This document shows, in pieces, positions 32,843 to 41,335 of a stretch of DNA of 64,000 nucleotides. Each line of letters opens with the position of its first letter. Positions within the stretch are counted from its first letter, which is position 1. Made by a program: the position numbers and the translations under genes. Source of the stretch: an uncultured Clostridia bacterium. Lineage in GTDB: Bacteria; Bacillota; Clostridia; Oscillospirales; Acutalibacteraceae. The notes beneath the pieces are model-generated. The model was not told the DNA's origin and did no database searches. It saw only the letters and a list, made by a program, of their open reading frames with translations. Location of the stretch: the NCBI GenBank assembly GCA_946491705.1, contig CAMLYM010000001.1, positions 1 to 64,000 on the forward strand, read 5' to 3'.

Positions 32843-35800
32843 TTATCGGGTGACGCGAACCTGCAAGGTTTCGGTATCCTGCGCCCACTCCAGGTCGGAA
32901 CCAGCAACCTTTACCGTAAAGGTGCGGGCGCCGATGGAACCGACGCTGACCTGGTACGTCCAGGTGCGCACGCCGTTTTCATCCACATAGGTGCAGCTGG
33001 TGGGGGCCAGGCCCATGCCGTTTTCGTTGAAGAGGCGAACCTTGGCAACGCTGGTGGAGGTCTGAATGGTCGCCGTAATCGGTTCGTTGACCTTGCCAGT
33101 TTCCTCTATAACCGCGCTGATGAGTTTGACCTCGTCGCCCGGCACCACAGATGCGTCGCCGATCTTGAAGCTGACGTCAATACCGGTGTCCACGCCGTCT
33201 GCATAGACGCTCAGGGTGCGGTCGCCCTTGGTGGCCAAGGAGAAGGTCAGAGTCCAGGTAACCGATCCGTCGTCGTTATACCGGAAGGAACGGTTGCTCG
33301 CCAGGCCCATGCCCGATTCGCTGACCAAGTAAACCTTCGACACGTTTGCGCCGGTGTTTACAGTTACGGTGATCGTGTCGTTGGGCGCGTATACTTCCTT
33401 ATCGACAGAGGCCGAAACCGGCGCGTTGGTGTAGTACATCGGGGAGGTGGGCAGTTCCATGTTCAGGACCTGGTCCTTGTTGTCCTCACCCAGGTAGAAG
33501 CCGATGTGCGGCGGCTGGTTGTAGGATGTATTCTGGTTGGCAATCGCCGTGCGGTAGACCGGATCATGCATGAGGGTATAGATCATGTAGTCGGTCGGGA
33601 TGGTGGTGGAATAGATACGAAGAGCGGTGGAATCGGTGTTGCGGGACACCATTTCTTCACGCCAGTCGCCGAAGATATCGGCGGTCAGGTTGGGGTTGTT
33701 CTTGGTGGAGTTGTTGGTATAGGTGCCTTCGAACACTTCGAGGGTTTCCAGGGTGTTCTCTTCCCAGTTGTACTTGTAAATGGCCTGGGCGGTGGGCGTC
33801 TCGGTAGCGAGTGCGTCGATCTTCGCGCCGTCGGGCAGCTCATGGAGGAGGTCGCCGTCCCAGTACATGTTCCAGTTACAGGTGAAGTTCACCGGCTTCT
33901 CCGTGGCGATGGTCTCGCCGTAAGCGTTGAAGATCGGACCTACCGGAATTTCGCCGGGCGTCTCGTTGTTCGGGCGCTGACCCCAGGCTTCGTAACCGGG
34001 CTGCGGGGTGATGTTGGCGGCCATGCCGCGGCCGCAGTCGAAGTCACCCTGCATAAAGCGGATGCCCATCAGGGTAAAGCCGGTGGCGCCGTCAAAGAGA
34101 GCAAAGTTATAGGGAGATTTCTTGTCTTCAAAGGGAGTGAAAACCTGCAGGCCGTCCCGGTCGGGAAGCATGGCGGCCACATGCAGCGCGTCGCCGTGGC
34201 CGAGGTTCTCTCTGCCTTCCTTGCCGTCTGCGATCCAGAGGGTGGAACCGTCGTGATCAATGGCCATCGCGCCTACGATGATTTCATCGTAGCCGTCGCC
34301 GTCGATGTCGGCAGTGGACATGGAGTGGTTGCCGCGGCCGTTGCGCACGTCGCTGTTGGGATCGGTCAGCCAGCTCCACTGCTTCTGCAGCTTGCCGTCA
34401 ACCAGGAAGTAGGCGGCGTAGCCGGACACGGTGTAGTAGCCGCGCTGCTGGATGGCAGCCGGGCGAATCTCAGAAGAACCTTCCGAGACCGGCAGATAAG
34501 CCACGCCGGCGTTAAAGCGGGTGGAACGGTTGCCGTAGTTGTCGCCCCACTGGCTTTCGGTATAGGAATCGTAACGGGTGGGATAATCCACCGTATCCAG
34601 GATGGCGCCGGTCTCGCCGTCGAAAGCGGTGAGGAACTCGTCCACGCCCACCTTGGTTTCCTTACCGGTGGTGGGATCCACGTCCATGCTGGTCGGGTCG
34701 CCGACTACGCCCAGAACCACAGTTTCGTCCATGATTCCCTCGGCGTTGGGCGCGTAAACGGTGGCGCCGTTGGCGGTGCGGATGATGAAGTCCGCCTTGC
34801 CGTTTTGCTCAAAGTCAAAGAGCAGGAATTGGTTGGTATGGGCGCCGGACATGGTGTTCGTACCCATGTTGATGCGCCAGAGGATGGTGCCGTCGAGCTT
34901 GTAGCAGTCGAACAGGGTCGGGCTGGTGGGCGTGCGTCCGGAAGAGTCGATGGCGTTGGCCGGATACCATTTGACCACGATCTCGTATTCGCCGTCGCCG
35001 TCCACATCGCCGACGCTGGCGTCATTGAGGGTGTACTCGGCCAGATCGCCCTTGATGGTCGCCTTGGGCTCGGGCTTCTGGACCGGGATGTTCATGTAGT
35101 TATGTTCCAGAGCGGTAAAGGGCTCGGACATGGAGGATTTCCCGTTCAGGATGGATTCGATCACATAGACGTCGCCCGGCTTGCCGGCGTCGTCGGTGTA
35201 GTTGGTCACATTGGTGATGGGCTGGGCATTGATCTTCACGTCGTTGCGGTAGACGTTGAAAGCAATGTTCGAGCCGTATTCGGAAGCCAGCAGGCGCCAG
35301 CTGATAAACATGCCGCTGCCGTTGTTGAGCGCGACCACACCGCGGTCCAGCCACTCCATCGAACGCTCATAACCGTTGTAGTTGGAGGAGGGCTTGGTGT
35401 AGATGACCGCGATTTTTGCCGTCAGGTTATTGCCGTTGCCGAATGCGCCGTCCTTAGGCAGAACAGGAGCGGTGTAGAAATAGGTGCCTTCCGCTTCCGG
35501 GTTGAAGGGACGGTCGGAGGTCCATTCGCCCAGCTGGGCGATGGCAGTGGTGCCGTCTTCCAAAAAGACCTTGGTCTCGGTGGGGAGGGTGGGCATCGGC
35601 TCGCCGAAGTCGACGCCGATGTTCTTCGGATTGGAGACGGAGGCGATATCCGGATACCGCTTGTAGGTCACCGTGAAGGTAGCCTGCAGATCGCGGATGT
35701 TGTCGTATTCACCGACAATCAAAGGCGCGGTCATGGTATAGACGCCGTTTGCATCCGGATTGAAGGCAGGCGTGCAGGTCCACTCACCCACCGGGATGTC

Positions 35801-36655
35801 CACGGTGGAGTAGTTGCCCAGCGTGGCTTTGACGGTAGCGGGCTTCGGGAATTCTTCGCCGTAGCCGATGGTCACGTCGTCCGGGTTCGTAATGGACAGA
35901 ATCGCGTTGTCCGCATAAGCTTCGCTGGTTATCTCGAAGTTATCAAAGCCCATGGTATTGCTGACGTTGCCGCCGTTCTTGGTATCATCGGCATTGCGGC
36001 CGCGGGCGGCGAAGATCCACATTTCCGTCAGATCCACCGCGTCCTCACGGATCGGAATGTTCGAGAAAACGGTAGGCGCGTCCTGAGAGTCTCTGGCCTT
36101 GATGGACAGGGTCGCCGTATGGGCGGTGTAGTCCAGCGTCAGGCTGATGCGTACCCAGGTACCGGCCTTGAATCCGGTGTCGGTGGCAAGACCGCGGCTG
36201 ACGATGTTGCCGGTGAACAGAGCGGGGGCGTCTCCGGCATAGAAGGCCAGCTTGCCGTCCTTGGAGGTGTTGAAGGTAAAGGTCTGGCCGGCAGTGCTGT
36301 AAAAGCGCAGCTCTGCCACGTTGTGCTCATTGGGAACGGTTCCGGGCAGATAATCAAAATTGATAACTGCTTTGGTCCCTTCCTTCGGCTCGAAGGTTTT
36401 CAGGTTGCCTCGGTTACCGCCGGAGCTGCCCAAATTCGCTTTCAGATAATGGTTGCTGTTTTCCTCTGCCGTTGAGAAGGAATAACCGGCGCCGGCGACT
36501 TTGTTATCGGTTTTAAAACCCCAGTCGCCTACGTTGTCCCCTTCAAAATTTTCCAGCGGAAAATAGTCCTGCTGGGCAGCGAACACGGTCATCGGCATTA
36601 CGCCGAAGATCAGCAGTGCGCTGAGCAGCAGTGCGAGGACTTTTTTTGCTCTCAT
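32843..36655 (-). CDS. Secreted rhamnogalacturonan lyase, PL11 family, multidomain (1270 aa)
   Basis: Paralogue of the 25298 gene. Signal peptide (1-27, ending MPMTVFAA), one copy of the N-terminal sandwich domain (about 30-235), two Big4/Ig-like domains (about 240-420: SITNPDDVTIGYGEEFPKPA and SVSNPKNIGVDFGEPMPTLP), PL11 propeller (about 425-1010: SMEWLDRGVVALNNGSGMFI, LNDASVGDVDGDGEYEIVV, GAHTNQFLLFDFEQNGKADF) and the shared C-terminal module to VRVTR. Catalytic sequence differs enough from the first lyase (for example EKPVNF region and inserted loops) that the two may prefer different pectin structures. Start ATG 36655 with AGGGAG upstream. Confidence 0.9.
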   Translation of the reverse strand: MRAKKVLALLLSALLIFGVMPMTVFAAQQDYFPLENFEGDNVGDWGFKTDNKVAGAGYSFSTAEENSNHYLKANLGSSGGNRGNLKTFEPKEGTKAVINFDYLPGTVPNEHNVAELRFYSTAGQTFTFNTSKDGKLAFYAGDAPALFTGNIVSRGLATDTGFKAGTWVRISLTLDYTAHTATLSIKARDSQDAPTVFSNIPIREDAVDLTEMWIFAARGRNADDTKNGGNVSNTMGFDNFEITSEAYADNAILSITNPDDVTIGYGEEFPKPATVKATLGNYSTVDIPVGEWTCTPAFNPDANGVYTMTAPLIVGEYDNIRDLQATFTVTYKRYPDIASVSNPKNIGVDFGEPMPTLPTETKVFLEDGTTAIAQLGEWTSDRPFNPEAEGTYFYTAPVLPKDGAFGNGNNLTAKIAVIYTKPSSNYNGYERSMEWLDRGVVALNNGSGMFISWRLLASEYGSNIAFNVYRNDVKINAQPITNVTNYTDDAGKPGDVYVIESILNGKSSMSEPFTALEHNYMNIPVQKPEPKATIKGDLAEYTLNDASVGDVDGDGEYEIVVKWYPANAIDSSGRTPTSPTLFDCYKLDGTILWRINMGTNTMSGAHTNQFLLFDFEQNGKADFIIRTANGATVYAPNAEGIMDETVVLGVVGDPTSMDVDPTTGKETKVGVDEFLTAFDGETGAILDTVDYPTRYDSYTESQWGDNYGNRSTRFNAGVAYLPVSEGSSEIRPAAIQQRGYYTVSGYAAYFLVDGKLQKQWSWLTDPNSDVRNGRGNHSMSTADIDGDGYDEIIVGAMAIDHDGSTLWIADGKEGRENLGHGDALHVAAMLPDRDGLQVFTPFEDKKSPYNFALFDGATGFTLMGIRFMQGDFDCGRGMAANITPQPGYEAWGQRPNNETPGEIPVGPIFNAYGETIATEKPVNFTCNWNMYWDGDLLHELPDGAKIDALATETPTAQAIYKYNWEENTLETLEVFEGTYTNNSTKNNPNLTADIFGDWREEMVSRNTDSTALRIYSTTIPTDYMIYTLMHDPVYRTAIANQNTSYNQPPHIGFYLGEDNKDQVLNMELPTSPMYYTNAPVSASVDKEVYAPNDTITVTVNTGANVSKVYLVSESGMGLASNRSFRYNDDGSVTWTLTFSLATKGDRTLSVYADGVDTGIDVSFKIGDASVVPGDEVKLISAVIEETGKVNEPITATIQTSTSVAKVRLFNENGMGLAPTSCTYVDENGVRTWTYQVSVGSIGARTFTVKVAGSDLEWAQDTETLQVRVTR

Positions 36656-36704
36656 GTTTGTACATCTCCCTTTTTTTCTAATTCTCCCGGTCCGGGATGT
36701 ACTA

Positions 36705-36733
36705 ATTGTAGCGAAGGTTCACAAAGAAATCAA
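36705..36733 (-). promoter_or_regulatory. Promoter of the second PL11 gene
   Basis: TTGATT (36728-36733), 17-base spacer, TACAAT (36705-36710) on the minus strand; the 13-base odd palindrome TCCCGGTCCGGGA lies 10 bases after the -10 box. Confidence 0.65.
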
Positions 36734-36815
36734 GACAATTTCGCCATATTTACATAGAAAAATGATGAATGTTAGAACAACTATAGATGAAATACAAAAA
36801 AACTGCACAAATAAA

Positions 36816-36847
36816 GGCGGCGATTCCCGAAAAAGGGAACCGCCGCC
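36816..36847 (-). terminator. Terminator of the acetylesterase-like gene
   Basis: GGCGGCGATTCCC pairs with GGGAACCGCCGCC (one mismatch), loop of six, followed on the minus strand by TTTATTTG. Confidence 0.8.
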
Positions 36848-36863
36848 CGAATAGGAGAAAGAA

Positions 36864-39800
36864 TTAGCGTACCTTTACTTCCAGCGTCTGATCGCCGTAG
36901 AAAACACGGTCGTAATTGGCCGCCTTGGCAGTGAACACACGGTTGCCAAGAGAGCCAACGCTCATCTCACAGGTCCAGGTAATGGTGCCGTCGGCGTTTT
37001 CCACGCTGGTGCAGGAGATGGGCGCCAAGCCCATGTTGCTTTCATTGAAGAGGCGCACAATCTTGGCACTCTTGTTGGTCACGATTGTCACTGTAAAGGG
37101 TTCGTTGCGCTTGACCGGATCGGTAGGGCCGGTAACGGAAATCACCGAAGGTTTCGGGTCTTCGGGATTAACCGCCGGATCACCCACTTTGAAGGCTACC
37201 GTTTTGCCGGTATCCACGCCGTCCGCGAACAGCTTCAAAGTACGGTCGCCCTTGGTGCCCAGCGCGAAGGTCAGGGTCCAGGTCTTGGTGCCGTCGGCAT
37301 TTTCCTGGTAGGAGCGGGTGGAAGCCAAACCGCTGCCGGCTTCACTGACCAGATAGGGCTTGACCACGTCGCCAGGCAGGACCGCGGTGACCGTGATGGT
37401 TTCATTTGGCACATAGGAATCCTTGTCTGTTTCCACCGTTACCTTGGAGAAATCAAGCTGAAGGTTGGCCAGCGCCAGGTTGATCTGTTCGGCAACGTAG
37501 TCGTAATCCGCCTGCAGAGACAGGTCGAAATCGATAAAATAACCCAGGTTGTACGCATCCATCAGAGCATCTCTGGATTCCTGCGTGTACTTGGTTTCAA
37601 AATCATCTTGTGAAATGATTTCGTAGGCTGCATCGGCAGCTTCCATCAAGGAGTTGTCGTCAATGACCGTGCCGGCCGGGACATAGTAGATACCGAAGTT
37701 GTCCACATTGGTGCTCCACAGAGTGGACAAGTCGTTGCCGCCGGTGTCGTTTTTGCCGCGGGCCGTGTACCAGATCATGGAGGTCAGGTCCTTGGCGTCT
37801 TCCGGAATGGCGATATCGGGAACATAGGCATATTCATCGGGATACTGGTCTACATCCTTTGATTCAATGTAAAGGTCGGCGGTGTGGGTGGTGTAGTCGA
37901 AAACAACCTGGATGGAATACCAGATGTCGTTGCGAAGCCCCAGGTCCACAGCCGGCCCCTTTTCAAAGCCGTCGCTCTGGATGTCGGCGTACTGGTAGCC
38001 AGCCACGTAACCAATGTGGCCGTTGTTGGAGGTTTTGAGGGTAAAGTAGGGATCCTTGGAGTTGGCGGAGCCCAGAAAGCGGAACTCAGTGACGTTGCGC
38101 CGGTCGGGATTGCCAGGCAGCCAGTCAAACTCCAGGGACAGCTTGTCGGATTCAACCGCATCGAACTTCTTGGTTCTGGAGCGGCCGCCGGAAGCGGACA
38201 CATAGAAGTTGAGGTAATGGTTGCCGTTTTCCTCCAGCTCACGGGTGATCTCCAGTTGGCCGGTGGTCCCCCAGTTGGCTGCAAATTCGCCTTCCATATC
38301 GTCGTTGATGACGACGCCTAGGCCGTGTTCAAGGCCGTTTACGGCGTTGAGCATGTTGTTGAGGGCGGCGTTGAGCATATCGTCGGATGCCTTCTCGTCT
38401 TTCAGTACCTCTATTGCTTCTGTACCGGCCTGTGCCAGCGGTACATAGGATTCTAAGGTATAATGATAAGGAGCATGGCGCAGCTCATAGCCGTATTCGT
38501 TGACCAAGTTTTCCAGCGCCTCCCGCGGAGATTGCACATACTGACGGACCGTAATGGGTTCGGACATAGGGCCGGTACCGGTCAGGCCGGTGGCGGCGAT
38601 GGCGTAGTCGTAATCGCCGGTGGCCGGGGATTCCAGGGTGACCCGCAGATTGGGAGCGGTCAGGTCCGGGGTGACGTAGGCAGTGCCTTCCCCAACCTTT
38701 TCATACGTGCTTGCATCCGCACCCGCGGCCTTGCGGTAGACGGGGAAGCGGACAATCATCTGATCGGGGTGGTAAATGACCGATTCGGGCATTTCCCACG
38801 TAAGGGTAACGCTGCCGGTGGTTTGACGAGCCACCGTAATGTTGGACACCACTGCAGTGGGGGCGTTTTCCGTGTTCAGAGGATGCGCCTTCACATAGGG
38901 CTTAATGGGGGTGTCTAGGTCTTTGAGGTCGTTGGTGATGATCTGCGCGCAGAGAATGCCGCCCACGCGGGAGGGATGAGTGCCGTCCACCGTCAGGTAG
39001 CTGCTGGCGGCAGGAACCGCTTTCTTATAGGCTGCAAACTGGGGATTCATATCAATGAGAAGGACGTTTTCCTCTTGTGCCAGCTCACGCATATACTTCA
39101 TGAAGTTGGCGTTGCCAGTATGCGGGGTCACCAGGACCGGCGTGCCGCCGAAGGCGCGCACGGCGTTGACGTACTTCATCAGATACTCTTTATACAGGGC
39201 CGAATCGTTGGGGTTGATATACCGCCGGCCAGCGGCCGTCTCGTTGATGCCCCATTCAATCATAACCGTATCGCCGGGCTTTGCGTCCACAAAGAAACGG
39301 TTGAAGTCGCCCTTGCTGATGAAGTTGCGGGCGGAATAGCCGCCGCGTCCCTTGTTGTCGATGATAACGTTGTCGGCAAAGAACTGCCGGTTGGCAAACT
39401 CCGAGCCCCAGCCCGTCTGCTCCGGAATGGGGGTCAGGTCGGGCTGGTCATAGGGGGGATAGGTGGCGACCGTGGAGTCGCCGATGAAGCGGATGCGGGG
39501 CTGCTCGCTGGCCGCCTGCTGCTCCACGCGGGTAATCTCCATGGCGTTGATGATGCCGGTGCCGGAGGTGCCGTCATCCTTGAGGCTGGTAGCCAGTTCC
39601 ACCGTCAGCTTGCCGTCATACACGGCCACACGCACGGTATTGTCCCGCCACTCGCCGGCCTTGCTTTCAATCCAGCTGGCCTCGGAAGGCTCGGTGTATG
39701 CGTCGGCCCATTCTTCGGTGGACCACTTGACCGCGTTCATGTTGCCGTTTAAGTAAGCGCCGGAAACGTATTGGTTCCACTTTCCGCCCTGAATGATCCG

Positions 39801-40196
39801 CACGTCATACAGGCCGTTGGGCAGATCCACCGTAAAGGTCGGATAGGAATACTCCACCACCGAGCTGCTCACCTGGGTGCGGATGTTGTTGTAATTCACT
39901 CCGTCGCCGAGAATCGCGTCAGGAGGGTCCATTTCCGAAGAACCCGACAGCTGCCCGTCAAAGGGCTGCCAGCCGTATCCCTTGGCTTCGTCGTAGCGGT
40001 CATAGCCGCTGACGGAAATGTAGCCGTCGACCGGTTCCTGTGAACTGTTGCCAAAGTCGAACTTCATGGTCGACCCTACCGGGAAGGTTTCGTCGGTAGC
40101 CGGCGCCGCCGACGCGATGCCCGAGAACGCCACGCTGGACATCAGCATCAGCGCGCTCAAGGCGACGGACAATGCTTTCTTCCATGATTTTGCCAT
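36864..40196 (-). CDS. Secreted SGNH/CE12-like rhamnogalacturonan acetylesterase, multidomain (1110 aa)
   Basis: Signal peptide (1-30), an N-terminal carbohydrate-binding-like domain (about 40-225), then an SGNH hydrolase domain (about 233-430) with GDST (S241), GWGSEF, NKGRGGYSARNF, GINE (316-319) and DGTH (D404, H407) as blocks I to V. This is the arrangement of family-12 carbohydrate esterases that remove acetyl groups from rhamnogalacturonan or xylan. A fibronectin-III-like domain (about 440-545), a helical segment, a sandwich domain like that of the two PL11 proteins (about 615-795), a further helical segment and a more diverged copy of the shared C-terminal module follow. ATG 40196 has AGGAGGAG upstream; an in-frame extension to 40424 is leader sequence. 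Confidence 0.87.
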   Translation of the reverse strand: MAKSWKKALSVALSALMLMSSVAFSGIASAAPATDETFPVGSTMKFDFGNSSQEPVDGYISVSGYDRYDEAKGYGWQPFDGQLSGSSEMDPPDAILGDGVNYNNIRTQVSSSVVEYSYPTFTVDLPNGLYDVRIIQGGKWNQYVSGAYLNGNMNAVKWSTEEWADAYTEPSEASWIESKAGEWRDNTVRVAVYDGKLTVELATSLKDDGTSGTGIINAMEITRVEQQAASEQPRIRFIGDSTVATYPPYDQPDLTPIPEQTGWGSEFANRQFFADNVIIDNKGRGGYSARNFISKGDFNRFFVDAKPGDTVMIEWGINETAAGRRYINPNDSALYKEYLMKYVNAVRAFGGTPVLVTPHTGNANFMKYMRELAQEENVLLIDMNPQFAAYKKAVPAASSYLTVDGTHPSRVGGILCAQIITNDLKDLDTPIKPYVKAHPLNTENAPTAVVSNITVARQTTGSVTLTWEMPESVIYHPDQMIVRFPVYRKAAGADASTYEKVGEGTAYVTPDLTAPNLRVTLESPATGDYDYAIAATGLTGTGPMSEPITVRQYVQSPREALENLVNEYGYELRHAPYHYTLESYVPLAQAGTEAIEVLKDEKASDDMLNAALNNMLNAVNGLEHGLGVVINDDMEGEFAANWGTTGQLEITRELEENGNHYLNFYVSASGGRSRTKKFDAVESDKLSLEFDWLPGNPDRRNVTEFRFLGSANSKDPYFTLKTSNNGHIGYVAGYQYADIQSDGFEKGPAVDLGLRNDIWYSIQVVFDYTTHTADLYIESKDVDQYPDEYAYVPDIAIPEDAKDLTSMIWYTARGKNDTGGNDLSTLWSTNVDNFGIYYVPAGTVIDDNSLMEAADAAYEIISQDDFETKYTQESRDALMDAYNLGYFIDFDLSLQADYDYVAEQINLALANLQLDFSKVTVETDKDSYVPNETITVTAVLPGDVVKPYLVSEAGSGLASTRSYQENADGTKTWTLTFALGTKGDRTLKLFADGVDTGKTVAFKVGDPAVNPEDPKPSVISVTGPTDPVKRNEPFTVTIVTNKSAKIVRLFNESNMGLAPISCTSVENADGTITWTCEMSVGSLGNRVFTAKAANYDRVFYGDQTLEVKVR

Positions 40197-40472
40197 TTTT
40201 TCTCCTCCTTCGTTTGAAACCTGCATCTTTCTTGCCTGCCTGAGACCGTCCGCATTCAGACAGCCGGCAGGAAAGGCGCTTGTGCAGCCCTTCAACAAAA
40301 GCCGTGTTTCTCCCAGCCGGCTTTTATCAGAGGGGCCTTTGGGAATGCTCACGGTCCGTGTGCCGGTGGGCACGAGCCCGCTGTACGCATCTTCCAGGAG
40401 ATAGCTTGTACAATTCGCACACATTTCCGCGTGAATACTCTTTTATTATAGCATTGACGCCTGTAAATACAA
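40197..40472 (-). promoter_or_regulatory. Promoter and long leader of the acetylesterase-like gene
   Basis: TTGTAT (40467-40472), 16-base spacer, TATAAT (40445-40450) on the minus strand put the start near 40438, leaving a 240-base leader. The leader is GC-rich with several inverted repeats (for example AAGCCGGCTGGGA near 40322 and GCCGGCTGTC near 40262). I recognise no known riboswitch class in it. Confidence 0.45.
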
Positions 40473-40603
40473 CACCTAATCATTTGATTTTAACAAAATT
40501 TAGAGAAAAATTACGAAAAATTTGGAATGCACACGCTGCTGCGGCTTATACAGACGGAAACGGAGTACGGCGCAAGAGAATCGAGCAAAGGGCGGCGAAA
40601 ATA

Positions 40604-40655
40604 ATATGCATATTTTTATGCATGAGTTGAACTTATGCATAACCAGTGGTATAAT
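40604..40655 (+). promoter_or_regulatory. satD promoter with triple ATGCAT operator
   Basis: TTGAAC (40627-40632), 17-base spacer, TGGTATAAT (extended -10, 40647-40655). ATGCAT occurs three times around the -35 box: within the palindromes ATATGCATAT (40604-40613) and TTATGCATAA (40633-40642), and as TATGCATG (40617-40624). Confidence 0.7.
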
Positions 40656-40678
40656 TGAGCGCAAGAGGTGAGACGAAG

Positions 40679-41335
40679 ATGTATTGCGCGATCATCGGAG
40701 ACATCATTCAGTCCAAAGAGCTTGCCGACCGGGCCGGGGTCCAGGCAAAGCTGCAAGAGACGCTCACGCAGATCAACCGGCGATATGAAAAGGCCCTGGC
40801 GTCCGACTGCACCATTACCCTGGGCGATGAATTCCAGGCCCTTTTGTTTACGCCGGTTCCCGCTTTCGAGCTCATGGAAGAGGTGCAGCGTAGGATGCAT
40901 CCGGTGCGTCTGCGCTTCGGCGTGGGGGTGGGGGAGATTACCACGCCCATTTCCCGCCGCCTGGCCATCGGGGCGGACGGCCCGGCCTACCACTACGCGC
41001 GCGCCATGATTGATCGGATGAAGGAAAGCGAGCGCGGACGGGAACGGCCCAGGGAAGAGCTTTTGTATTTTTCCGGGGACCCCGGCGACGGCCTTATTAA
41101 CGCCGCCGCCCTCCTTTACCGTCAGGTGGAGCGGGACTGGACCGGTTCCCAGCGGGAGAAAATCGCCGCTTATCTGGAAACCGGGGGGACCCAGGAGAGC
41201 ATCGCCGCCCGGCTGAACGTCTCCCAGTCCAGCGTCAACCGGGCCTTTAAAAGTGCTCGCCTTTATGAATATCGGTATGCCTTGGAGCAAATCCGCGCGT
41301 ATCTGGAAAGCGTCTACGGGAGGTGGGAACTGTGA
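40679..41335 (+). CDS. satD: SatD family protein with C-terminal helix-turn-helix
   Basis: A 218-residue protein starting MYCAIIGDIIQSKELADR, the SatD signature; the middle has LGDEFQALLFTP. Residues about 160-205 form a helix-turn-helix (TQESIAARLNVSQSSVNRAF), so it likely binds DNA. SatD was first seen in an acid-tolerance locus of Streptococcus; its biochemical role is unclear. AGAGGTGA precedes the start. The stop overlaps the next start (GTGA). Self-regulation through the ATGCAT sites is an inference. Confidence 0.85.
   Translation: MYCAIIGDIIQSKELADRAGVQAKLQETLTQINRRYEKALASDCTITLGDEFQALLFTPVPAFELMEEVQRRMHPVRLRFGVGVGEITTPISRRLAIGADGPAYHYARAMIDRMKESERGRERPREELLYFSGDPGDGLINAAALLYRQVERDWTGSQREKIAAYLETGGTQESIAARLNVSQSSVNRAFKSARLYEYRYALEQIRAYLESVYGRWEL

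Noticed and set aside
33506-36475. A 989-residue plus-strand frame opposite the second PL11 gene
   Set aside because: Same reason: antisense to a clear secreted lyase, compositionally odd, and no start signal.
40197-40424. In-frame 76-residue N-terminal extension of the acetylesterase-like gene
   Set aside because: It lies upstream of a perfect ribosome binding site and signal peptide and is mostly mRNA leader.
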